The translations under genes and the position numbers were made by a program. A DNA stretch of 64,000 nt from Pisolithus tinctorius (lineage: Eukaryota > Basidiomycota > Agaricomycetes > Boletales > Pisolithaceae), in NCBI GenBank assembly GCA_024663395.1, contig JANFAH010000002.1:1798001-1862000 (forward strand), in the 5' to 3' direction. Shown here one piece after another: positions 12,160 to 22,445 of this stretch (position 1 is its first letter; every line of letters starts with the position of its first letter). The notes under the pieces are model-generated. The model made no database searches. It had not been told where the DNA came from and was given only the letters and a program-made list of their open reading frames with translations.

Positions 12160-13790
12160 TTTAAATACATGTAAAAAAGCAGGGGAGGGAGGGTTGTTGT
12201 CCAAGAAAATCAAATGCAGTTTGCACATAAAACTCTGCTGCACAAACAAATACCCCATATGCTCTGGCACTTTCCTCACCATCCAGCTCAGCAGGAGATT
12301 GCAGATGAGAAGGTGCTCCAGGCCATGTCGAGAGCAACTCACGAAAACTGTTGAGGTAGGGCAATGCAACTTGCATGTCGGAGGAGCACATACCAATCTG
12401 GCTGGAGTCCTGCAGCAGAGGCTCCAACCACATCACTAGACCAGACTCTCTGGGGAAGATACTGTAAAGGAGCATCTGGTGAGTCAGCTGAGCTTCATCT
12501 GATGAGGTCCAAAGAGAAGCAGCCAGGACATGATTGAGCACATAAAGTTCAAAACAGAAATTGAGTTCATACAGTTCCCACAAGAGGGAACACATGAACT
12601 GGAGAGGGGGATCTGAAAGTGTTGAGACCTGAACCTGTATTAACATATGAATGAGTTGAGAGGTGGATTCAAAGATAACAATATACTTGCCTGCATTCCC
12701 TGCCACACAATTTCTTCTGGCACTCCTGCCAACCCTTGAGCTGATTGAATGATCCTGTCACCCAAGATGTCCTGAACTGCCAATTTGGTTGTTGATGAGA
12801 AGGATGAAGAGAGATGCTGGACATTAACAGTATTGAGGAAACCCCTCCACATCTGAGGAGAAGGGAACTTGGGGGGATGGCAAACATCAGCTTCACTGAT
12901 CCAGAGCGCACAGGCAGACAGCCAATTGACGAGATATGTTTTCTTTCACTCTGGAGTTGTGGTGTTGACAAAAAGTGTCAGCTTTGGAAATCAATAGCCT
13001 GGGTCAATGAAGCCAGACTTGACTCTCTGCAAATCTTTGGAAGCTCTCTTCCAAGCTGACTTGAAAAGGCTGTGTGCCCATGGAATTTCAGGATGGTCGG
13101 GCTCATCCCATCTTCCCTGTCCACCTGTTGATTGTTAGGGGGGTGATGCTACCACTTGGTTAGCAATGAGACAAGCAAAATACAAATGGTTACACACCTC
13201 TAGAAGGGTCACCACTGACAACTTGTCTTGCAGTTCTGGTCTACTTCATGGTGGGCTGCCTGCCAGTACTTGAGGATGTATTTGATGAGGATGGATATGT
13301 GGCAGTGGGTAGGGTGGGTGTGGACTCCAGCTCTTCTGTGAAGGAGCCTTCATAGCTATGGCAAGTATGGAAGTGGCAGAGGGAATTGCCTGGGCCATGA
13401 TGGAGAATTCAAAATGGCTTAGCTACCCCATTTTCTGTATACATGGCCTTAACAATATGGTCAGTGTATGTGAGCTGCACCAGTTGGACAATGTTCATGG
13501 TTGGAGGGATGAATGCTTCCCTGTGATACAACCAAACAGGTACCCCTACAAAATATAGTGACTTGCATACTTGGGTATCTTTTGTGAAGCACCTCATCCA
13601 GATCAGATTGATGCACATGGGACATGAGGGTGGGTTTAGGAGAAGTGGATGAAGAATTTTGATGAAGTCGAGGATGGCATGAACATTGAGTAATGTACAC
13701 TGCAGCTGGCCAACAAAAATGACAAGATCACAATATAGGAGGGGGTGGTGCCACAAGCACATCACCTGGTGCTGAGCCAAACAGACCCAG

Positions 13791-15646
13791 TGTCACACAC
13801 CAAAGGTGTTGTGGACATGGTTACAGCTGACTCTGCCTAACTTGTTGACAAGTTGTGTGCAATGCCCATGCATGCAGATGAAGACTAGAGGCCTCATGGG
13901 TAGAAAGACTGCTGGACGTGAGTAGTCATCCTTTGCACAAGAACAAGTTGTCAGTGCTAAAGAGAAAAGAGGAAGTGAGTTAAGCATGCATAAAAGGTTT
14001 TAGCACCTGTGTATGGCATTCCAGTTTTCATCATATCTCTGCCATTTCCAAAGATATCAACTCTGTTCTCACACTTGCTTAAAGTGCTCAGCCACGTGGT
14101 TCTGCCTTCCAAATTTGGAGAGGATCCTTGCACCCTATGCATTTCTACAGCACTCCATTCATCAGACACTCATTTCGTGAAGTCCATCAATCATGGCCAC
14201 CTCTTTGTCAATCATCTTCCTTGTCTCATTTGCCAGAGACAGTGGCTACATATATCTGCCAGGTGTTCCCACCAGCTTCCATCCTGAAGCCCCCTGGTTC
14301 ATCCCATCATTGTCAGCCCTGTCTCATCCCATGCAGCTTGGTCAGTGTGTTCTCCTTGTCAGTATGGCTTCCAGAAGGACATTCTTTGGTTGCCTCAGGT
14401 CTGTCACTTGGTTGGAAAGGTCTTATGTGGTTGTTTTGGTCTCCCCAGTTGATGAAGCATATGGATCATTCCTCCCTGCTCCCTGCACCATCTTTATTCC
14501 AGTCTCATCCATTGTTCTTCCCACATTGCAACAGCTGCAGCATAGTCTACTGTTCTCCAGCCTCCCTGATCGCATTCATGATGAGTATGATGTGCATCTT
14601 GCCTTCTTACTGCAAGATTCAGCAGAAGATGTTCCCCCTTCTCCTCCTCCTCCATCAGAGCCCTGTCCATGAAGTTTTTGTTAACTTCACTGAGAGGATG
14701 GCAGGGTGGGAAATGCGATCACTTATGCTCCCATTGCCCCACAGACCCCCAACACCTTAGCCCCCTTTGATGCCTGACTCATGCCCTTCAATTCTGGAAT
14801 TAATACTTCCCTATCTGGAAACGCCATCCATCTGTCATGCCATCTTTGGATCTAGAGATGTCTCCACTGAGATCTGACTTGCATTGCCACCCCCTAATGT
14901 GATATCAGTGCACTTACTCAGTTTCTGACTCCATTTGACTCATTCTGTGATATTTTGACTGTCCTTGACTCATTCATTGCCAATACTTACCAATCTTCTT
15001 TGCTTGCTTACTTTTCATTTCTCACTTACTCATCATGATTACTCAGTCCTTACTCATTACTTACCAAGCATTTGTACCTTGTTTGTCACAAGCTGTGCTC
15101 CCCCCACAGTATATAAACCTCCATGTACTTAGCTACCCCCAAGCAATCAAGAAGTCACTCAGCAGTCAGTTCAGCTCAGCATATCTCATCGTCAACAGTT
15201 GAGGCTCATTTGGAAGAGTCTATCTGTCATCATTCATATACTTGGTAGTTGAGGCTCATTTGGAAGAGTCTATCTGCCATCCTTCATCATCAGCAGTATC
15301 ATCAGTGCTTAGTCAGCAACCTCTTGCTTAGTCATTCTTCCACTCCTGCATAACTCGTCATCAACTTGCACCAGGAGCATATTCTATCAAAGTCCATTAC
15401 TCCCAAGTCCTTTCAGCTGAACACCCCTGCTCTGTTCAGCATCCCCTTCTCAATCAGCATTCATTCATCCTCTCCTGTGTAACTCATCAATGACTTGCAC
15501 CAGGAGCACCTCTACTTGAAGTCCCCCCCACACATTCAGGTTTTTCTGCACTCCAGGTTCTGTGGAGGCAAACCACCACTCACTCTTATTTGTCTTTTGT
15601 GTTGGATTTGTTTGGTTTTCACCAGCTTTCCACACTTTGACTCACA
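13791..15646 (+). mobile_element. Element R1, copy A (about 1.86 kb)
   Basis: Termini are TGTCACACACCAAAGG on the left and CTTTGACTCACA on the right. The same two ends bound copy C, and the right-hand end also bounds copy B, on the opposite strand. Inside are frame Y (14009-14760) and an 880-bp non-coding part with a TATATAAACC motif near 15110 and three imperfect repeats containing ACTTGCACCAGGAG (about 15340, 15480, and a third partial). Both ends are preceded by CCAG or CTGG, so short inverted termini CCTGGTGT are possible. No clear target duplication is visible at this copy. It holds the unoccupied sites for the Tc1 element in copy B and for the foldback in copy C. Confidence 0.7.
14009..14760 (+). 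pseudogene. Frame Y of element R1 (copy A), unknown protein
   Basis: Three R1 copies encode the same protein sense with mostly conservative or CpG-type changes, which supports real past coding. In copy A the best stretch is 14193-14672: YIYLPGVPTSFHPEAPWF, SRRTFFGCLRSVTWLERSYV, YGSFLPAPCTIFIPVSSIVL and LPDRIHDEYDVHLAFLLQD, ending in a Pro/Ser-rich tail. A shifted upstream frame (14009-14287) supplies the N-terminal portion, so there is at least one frameshift. No known domain is recognisable; the body is beta-strand-like and hydrophobic. It is not an RT, DDE transposase, tyrosine recombinase or helicase by any motif I can see. Confidence 0.5.
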
Positions 15647-16311
15647 CTGGATGCGCATGACTTCCTGTTTGATGGGTCAGTCTCAGAGCTTGTGATAGTG
15701 GCTTTGCAAGGCTTGAAGTACATCCTCAAAATCCTTGACTTTCCCCTCCTGAAGGGTGCCTACCATGAACCTGGAGCCAGTTGGAATAATGAAGTTGCTG
15801 GGAGTAAGAGTGTCCCACACAATACCAAGAGTGGGGAGTGTATCCTTTCAGGGAACACACATTGAATATTCATATTCCTTCTCATATGTTTGAGGCCATT
15901 GAAAGCAGTCAACCAGCCCAAACCAACTGTCAGCTCGGCATTGAAGGTCCTGGTCATCGAAAATGTGTGGGTCAGTGATGTAATCTGCATGTGGCAATGT
16001 TATTACCCAGCCATCCTTGCATGCCACTGCCCACACATTGAGCAAGGTAATTGTAGCTGTGAATATAAGTTATCTGTCGCCATCCACCAAACAAAACAAA
16101 AAGAAAATGCAACATACCATCGTTGGACCAGGTGTAGGGTTTAAACTGGGAGAGGGCAGTGGCCATGGAGCAATTGAAGAAGCCTTCATGGTCGAGAGAT
16201 ACAAGAATAGTTGGTGAACAATAGGATTAGTATGAGGACTAAGGAATGGGATCTTTCTGTGAACTAACCTTGGGCTAAGGACAGGCAGAAGGGGCAGTGG
16301 CTGAAGAAAGG

Positions 16312-17045
16312 GATCTAGTACACTCCTTGAGGTCTTCAACCCCACTGGCATGTGATATGAGGTGGTGCCAGGGCAACCTCAGTGACACAAAGTCAACTCC
16401 AGATCTATGAGCAGCACAAAGCCAACTCAAAATCCAGTCATAGAGCAGAGGGGGCAGGGAACGCATGAGGAGGAGGCTGGGAGTCAGAGCGAGAGGTTGA
16501 CAAGGCTAGGGGAGTGACTTCAGTAGGACTCTGATGGTGATGCTAGTGAGTATGGTTGTGTACTTACAAGTGTGAGTTTGAGTTTATTTGGTCATCACTT
16601 TTGATTTATTAGAGTCATGTGATTCACTTCATGAACTAACTTAATATCAGAGTCATGTGATTGACTTGGAGAATTCCCAGGGTGAAAATACCTAAGTCAT
16701 CCCATGCTTCCCCATGGCCTCTGCATGGTTCCCTCATGATTTACCCACTGTCAGCATCATCTCCACCTCGAGAACAAGACTCTCAGCTGCCCTTGCCACC
16801 CGCCTTGGTTTGTTATAAAGCATCGTGATATCATTGCTTACAACATTTCCCCTAGTAGATCAAGATTCAACCCTCCTATGGACCATTATCAAGCTGGCTT
16901 CATGCTGCTCACAGATCTGGAGTTGACTTTGTGTCACTTCAGGTCACACTCTGTTGACTTTGTGTCACTGAGGTCACCCCAGCACCACCTCGTATTGCGT
17001 GCCAGTGGGGTTGAAGACCTTGAGGAGTGTACTCCATTGGATCTC
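16312..17045. repeat. Inverted repeat pair (about 110-140 bp arms)
   Basis: The sequence around 16312-16420 (GATCTAGTACACTCCTTGAG, then CAACCCCACTGGCA, then CACAAAGTCAACTCC) recurs as its reverse complement at about 16905-17045. About 485 bp lie between the arms. The right arm has an extra partial duplication of GTTGACTTTGTGTCAC. The pair could be remains of a palindromic element or a duplicated divergent promoter. Confidence 0.6.
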
Positions 17046-18515
17046 GTTCCAGCTATCCCTCCCTACTCATTCTGTCTAATCACCACTCACTTCATTCTCC
17101 TTGGGCCCTCATCACCATGAATAGATAAGTATTCTCGCTTATATCCTTCTGAATTGCGTGCTGATAAGTTATCCAGATGAGTCTATCATATGTTTATTTG
17201 CACTTGTTCCATTTTATCCTTGCTGTGTTATATCAGGGATTTAGGTACATGTTCATAACTCCCTTGCCAGCCTTTTAGTCACTTATGCTGGAAATGCTAT
17301 GTTTCTGTGGCTCGACTTGTTCTCATCATCTTGCAGTATCCAATGATGCTCATACTCACTGAATCAAACACTTTCTGCTGGTGATGCCAATCGACCAGTG
17401 CAGCAGTTCATTACAGATTATGGAAGCCCCTAGATGAAGACTTGCTGGTCCTCCTCACTCTCATATCAGAACCTAATGTATGTATTTGTATTAATTCCCT
17501 CCCAACTCCAACTTTTTACTCACTCTAGATCATGAATCACTTTCTGTCCTCCCATTGAGTTTACTTTGGTATTTACATCAATCCCTTCTACCACTTTTTA
17601 GTCACTCATACTAGACAACTCCCCTTGATCAAGAGTTGCTAGCCCTCATCCCACCATATTTACTTTTTGCCACTCACTGATTTGAATAAACCACCCCAGC
17701 ATCACATCATATTGAGCACCAAATGATTCTGTAGGCTTCAAAGAGTGTGTGGGTATCTTTCCTCCTCGCCCATTCTTTGCACCTATGTAGTATGGCCATC
17801 ATTGGACATACATATCAGATCGGCACACACTGTTAGACTTTATTCTGCTGACCTTATGTCAGTTTCATGATAGCTTCCCTGACCCACAAGGCCTGAACGA
17901 TCTGAGCATAGGAGGAACTGGAGGGAATGTGCTTATCCCTTTTGCTCTCCCTCCATTTCTCATTCCATCAACCCTGCATCAGTTCCATGATAGTTTCCCT
18001 GATCTAAAATGCTGGAACAATCCAAGCCAGCAGGAAGTGAAGGGTGTGCTCATCTCCTCTCCCTCCCTCCATTTCCTACCACAATGGTGTCCACTGCTAT
18101 ATTTTATTCCATCAACTCTATGTTGGGTTCATGATATCTCCCTTGACCCTCAAGGCCAGAACATACTAGTTAAGTGGAAGCACACCTGTCTCCTCTCATC
18201 CATCCATTTTGTGTTATGACCACATGCCCACTGTCACATTTTTTATTCTGGCCCACTGTTTTGGTAGCTAGGAAGAAGTGAGGGTGCTAGTGCAAATCAG
18301 GTCTGTGAATCTTGTCACTTGACAACATAAATCGCCCACTCACTTGGGTTTCGTCCTCAAAACTTCCCACTTTCCTTTCACCACAGTCACTCCCTTGTTT
18401 CCATCTTTTCCATTGGGTGATACCTTGCTTGAATTTGTTTCTGCAAGGTTGTTGGGTAACTTCATGTCCCCAGATATTCACTGCTTGACTATGTGTCTGC
18501 TGTGAGATCCTTGGC
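17046..18515. other. Gene-poor stretch with degenerate tandem repeats
   Basis: No gene is recognised. From about 17830 to 18260 three to four imperfect units of roughly 120-140 bp share TTCATGATAGCTTCCCTGA or variants, a following AAGGCCTGAAC-like segment, and CTCCCTCCATTT. A second set of loose repeats lies at 17440-17720 (TTTACTCACTC and ATTTACTTT motifs). A minus-strand frame at 18616-18287 is open but overlaps the first exon of the 706-residue gene and lacks motifs. Confidence 0.45.
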
Positions 18516-21417
18516 ATGCCTCCAAAAAAATCGTGCACCGATGTCCCCATGAAAATTGGTCCTCCTGTTGGCATTAGAAAGTCGAAGAGAATCAAGGTGA
18601 CCTCCTCACCAACCAAGGTACAACCCAGGTGGCATGTAAAGTTCTGCCATCAAATCATTAAACATTAGTATTAGATTGTTGCCTTTGCTTTTATGCTGGC
18701 ACTGATGCAGTTTCTCATAGCATCAAGCAGAAATCACAATAATACTCCTGTTGTCAGTGCATCCCCTTCAATTCCCTTGGCCACATTTCCTATACTGATA
18801 TGACCACAGCCCAAAACTGAACCACTCCCAGATGACGAGGGTGAAGATAGTCGCATTGTATGTATTTTTTTAATTTTGATTTTGATTGGCTTGTGGACCC
18901 TTCTTCCAGGATGGCAACAGCCAAGCAGCCAGGTGTGCATCCATCAAGCCATGACAGACAAAGAGAAGGAGGAACAGTACCTTCACTCCTTCCATACCAA
19001 GATCATCACACTCACAAGTGGTAAACAACTTGATTCCCATGTGGCCCTGCAGTTGCTCTGTGCTGGTGCCATCTCGAGGCAGGATGTAGTTGCTGAGGAT
19101 GGTCCTGAAGGTGATCATGAACAACATAAGTATAATTTTGACTCTGTGATGTCCCCCCCTCCTGATATTGCCACTAGCCATCCTCCCCACTGCCCCACCT
19201 GCAGATGTGAGTGCAAGCCCTGACCATCCGAGAGCTCCTGTGGACAGTGAAGAAGATGAACAAGTGATCGAAAATGCCATGAGCTCTGTCAACCCAGATG
19301 ATGTTGCCACCAATGATGAAGACAATGAAGGTAACTTTGTCACTTGTATATTGCATTGTATAGAATTGACCATATGATATAGCCAACCAACAGTTGCATG
19401 GCGCTATTAGGGCAGATGGTAATGCTAAGCATGACTTGTCATCAGGTAGCATCACTTGATTGAACATACTCTTTTTGTAACTCATACCTATATCAATAGA
19501 AAGTTCAGCCAAAGACGACGACAGTGACTGGGAGGCTGATGAGAGGCATCTTCTCAAGCTTGAACAATCACGACAAGAGATACTTGCTGGAAACTATGAC
19601 CTTGACCATCATGCAGCCACCCTGCCCCTAGAATTTCCATCATCTTTGGAAGATGACAAAGATGAGGCAGTGGATGTGTTTGACTTGACTGAGATCTCCC
19701 ACACAAAGACTAAGAAGAAACCTACTCATCACCTTGCCAAGTTCACCAGAGCATCTCCTGTGGGGCTGGACAATGAGGAGAATCCATGTGATGCTGAACA
19801 AAGCTCACAAAGTTTCAAACATGGTAGACTCCCCTTAGAGGCAATAAGAAAGGCTCAAGCACTTGGTATGAAAACCACCCAGGAGGCCCACACCATTGCA
19901 ATGCAATATGGCAAAACACTTACATCAATTATGGCCACTGCTGGCCTTACTACCAAGGCAATGAGGGCTGAGTCAGTTTGGAATATGCACCAAGCATGGT
20001 ATGCACATACCAATCCAAAAACATCAGAGGGTTAGTGACTTACTTGTCATCAATTTCTGTTAAATGCTAACTTAATTACAGAGGACATGCAGAGTTACTA
20101 CAGCTGCCACATGCTGCATTATGGTGCTCACAAAGATGAAGAAGAATATCTGGAACTTTGGGATGAAATTCACAAGTACTGGAAGGAAAGTGTAAGTGGG
20201 ATAAAGGATATGAGCTCCAAGGCAATGGTAGGGTGTGTGATGACCTGTAGAGATTCGTTCACACAAGCTGTAAGTACCCATGTGTTATCATTTATTCATG
20301 GGATTAAATCCTTATGCAGGCACAGACATGGTGTAATGTTGAGGACATCCATGTATTTGGATGTGTAATCTATGGTGGCAACAATGAAGCTGCCTGCCAG
20401 GCTCAGGGCATCTTCGCTGGCTCTCCAATATGTATGGAGCTAGCAAGCAGGAGGCAGACAGATGTCACAAGGCTGATAGATTACCTGGCCACAATTGTGA
20501 AGTAAGTACAATTTATTGTGGCTACAATTATCCTTGCCATATCTCATTTTACTCTAGATATAAAATCCTCAATCCTGGTGTTTCAGTTGCATTACCTGAC
20601 TTTGGGGCTCTATTGCAAACAATATATGACCCAGTTTTCATGTTTAAATCCCAAGAATCCAAGCATGATCATAATCACCAAGTTCTGCCTCAGGTCTTCT
20701 TGTACAAACTATGTAAGTGCTGGCCATGTATCAATGACTGAGCTGCTACCACATCTTCCTCACAGATGAAGTGGGTATCATGAGTGCACAGAGGAATGTC
20801 CCATGGAAGTCTTTACTCAACCTTCTCTATATGCACCAGTACACCATTGTTAATTGGCCTGCTGCTGTCCCCACTGTTGGCCCAGATTTCAATATCAAGG
20901 GCCTCAGTGCTGACAAGCTCCATGCCTTGACTGTCCCTTTTCTAAAGGAACAAATGGGTGCTGACTTCCATTCTGAGGTTCATGTAGAGGATGAGGGTGA
21001 TGATTCCTTGGTGCCAGTACCCATGGCATCATTTGATCTCAGGGAGTGGACACCTGGTGAGTTCGAAAAATTCTACATAATCATATGGACCCTGACTCGA
21101 ATAATCCAGAGCAGAAGGAGCTATTTAAGATAGTTAGCCCAGAGATGTTCGAAATCCTGCTGCTAGTAAATACATTTAATCGACCCCTTCATATTCTTTC
21201 AGATTCACAAGCCTTCATTAAAGCAATCCTGAGAAGCATGGGCCCCTCTGACTCAGAAAGGACACCCTTGCCACTTCCTCCATCATCACCCCCTGTTGAA
21301 GATTCACCACAGTCACTCATACATGGTAGTATGGGAGTGAATGCACCTGCAGACTATCATCATTCCACTCCCCCCTCCTCACCCATGACTGATGTGCCAC
21401 AACAGGTGCTTGCATGA
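18516..21417 (+). CDS. Intact ten-exon gene, 706-residue protein of unknown function
   Basis: Exons: 18516-18617, 18810-18857, 18921-19110, 19205-19330, 19500-20030, 20082-20269, 20320-20501, 20558-20712, 20766-21056 and 21110-21417. All nine introns are GT-AG, six of them 50-63 bp or close to it; the 20031-20081 intron has a GCTAAC branch-like site. The exons sum to 2121 nt, exactly 707 codons including stop, and every junction keeps frame. The N-terminus has a basic, nuclear-signal-like RKSKRIK (about residues 22-28). Conserved-looking segments are HGRLPLEAIRKAQALGMKTT, MRAESVWNMHQAWY, KDMSSKAMVG, DIHVFGCVIYGGN, RRQTDVTRLIDYLAT, EVGIMSAQRNVPWKSLLNLL and KGLSADKLHALTVPFLKEQM. The tail is Pro/Ser-rich. 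No catalytic motif is seen. It resembles an unnamed multicopy Agaricomycete family, from memory. First two exons are less certain than the rest; an ATG at 18951 would give 646 residues. Confidence 0.75.
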
Positions 21418-21609
21418 GGCTGTGCACTAGCCAATGTGCTGGGGGTTTGCCATGTGCATCGTCACTCTCCAGTAGGCCAGCATTCTCTTCACTGTTCCAC
21501 AGTGCCAGATGAAGAGTCATGCCATGTGCATCATCACTCTCCAGTAGGCCAGCATTTGCTTCACCATTCCACATCCCCAGATGAAGAGTCACAGCAGCTC
21601 CCTGTGTGA
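21418..21609 (+). other. In-frame open extension after the TGA, two His-rich repeats
   Basis: After the TGA at 21415-21417 the same frame stays open for 63 codons to a TGA at 21607. It contains two near-identical 25-residue units, CHVHRHSPVGQHSLHCSTVP and CHVHHHSPVGQHLLHHSTSP, each followed by DEES. The TGA would be CGA (Arg) before a single C-to-T change, so the ancestral protein may have been about 63 residues longer. Alternatively, the units are a downstream tandem duplication outside the gene. Confidence 0.4.
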
Positions 21610-22445
21610 GGTGTCTGGCACACACATCATGCCAATCAAGCAGCATCCCACCCATCTACATCCTATAGTACTAGGCACTCCCACAGTCACTCTCAGACTC
21701 CATGTCCTTGACACTGCTCCTGGCAGGCATCTCACAAGTGTTGTAGGGAATATCAAGTGAATTCAAGCAATGATGATTTGCCACACTTGCAACAGAGAAC
21801 CCACTGCAGGTATATCCACATCGTTGTGTTCTGCATTTTGTAACTAACAATTACTAGTGTTGTCCAGTATGTCTATTGGGAGCCTCCATGTAAGAGGCAT
21901 CATCACCATGATTCCAACAATGAAGATCACCATGTGGTGCAGTAACCACACTAAGCAGGTAGGTCGTGTTTCACTCATTGTCTTGTATGAATCTTATGTT
22001 TGGATGATCGCCCCTCATAGTCTTATACCATTATTCACCACCTACACAATTATTTGGCTGACATTCCTTGTGACTCCATCTTTTGCCCTTGCCCTTTCTC
22101 ACTGTGGTGCCCCATCACTGGCCACATATCTGGACCAGTGTTATACCTTGCCACATATTAGTCACCTATTGTTTGGTCATTCTCAATTAATAATTGAACA
22201 TCATCAGATTTACCCACTGGGCCCTTTGTCTCCGTTATTACTCACTTCTACATACTAGCTACCTTTGTAGACTTGTATTATATCCTCTTGGACTGCTTTA
22301 TGGACTAGGTACCACCTGTTTGCACATTGTTGGATACCTATTTGTCCTTAGCTATAAATGACAGTGATTTTTGTGATATTGATATGAATCTGAAGGAACA
22401 AATAAGGAACACATGCACTTGTTCAGATGTTAGGAGTGCCAGACA
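21610..22445. other. Downstream flank, possible decayed further exons
   Basis: No clear gene. At 21868-21945 one plus frame reads VVQYVYWEPPCKRHHHH followed by an acidic segment, bounded by AG and GT dinucleotides, which could be a further exon of the upstream gene or chance. The rest is T-rich and without motifs. The 21-bp array starts at its right end. Confidence 0.3.

Larger units (their letters stand above)
12160..16165 (-). pseudogene. Uncharacterised gene W, split by element R1
   Basis: Pieces in order on the minus strand look like one protein. At 16045-15660: GWVITLPHADYITDPHIFDD, WFGLVDCFQWPQTYE and then GTLQEGKVKDFEDVLQAL. At 13780-13409: DLVIFVGQLQCTLLNVHAIL, CFTKDTQVCKSLYFVGVPVW and IPPTMNIVQ. 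At 12852-12640: WRGFLNTVNVQ and LAGVPEEIVWQG. At 12706-12161: LYSIFPRESGLVMWLEPL and LNSFRELLSTWPGAPS. The first and second pieces are separated by a complete R1 element (13791-15646), so R1 apparently landed in the gene. These segments recall a large unnamed Agaricomycete family known to me only as hypothetical proteins. Stops often fall where Arg codons fit. No catalytic motif is evident. Confidence 0.55.

Noticed and set aside
14897..15646. Right part of R1 as an LTR of a Ty3 element
   Set aside because: It has a TATA motif, but it is not duplicated within R1, and no primer site or polypurine tract was found at its edges.
18287..18616. Minus-strand 109-codon frame
   Set aside because: Overlaps the predicted first exon of the intact gene and contains no motif.
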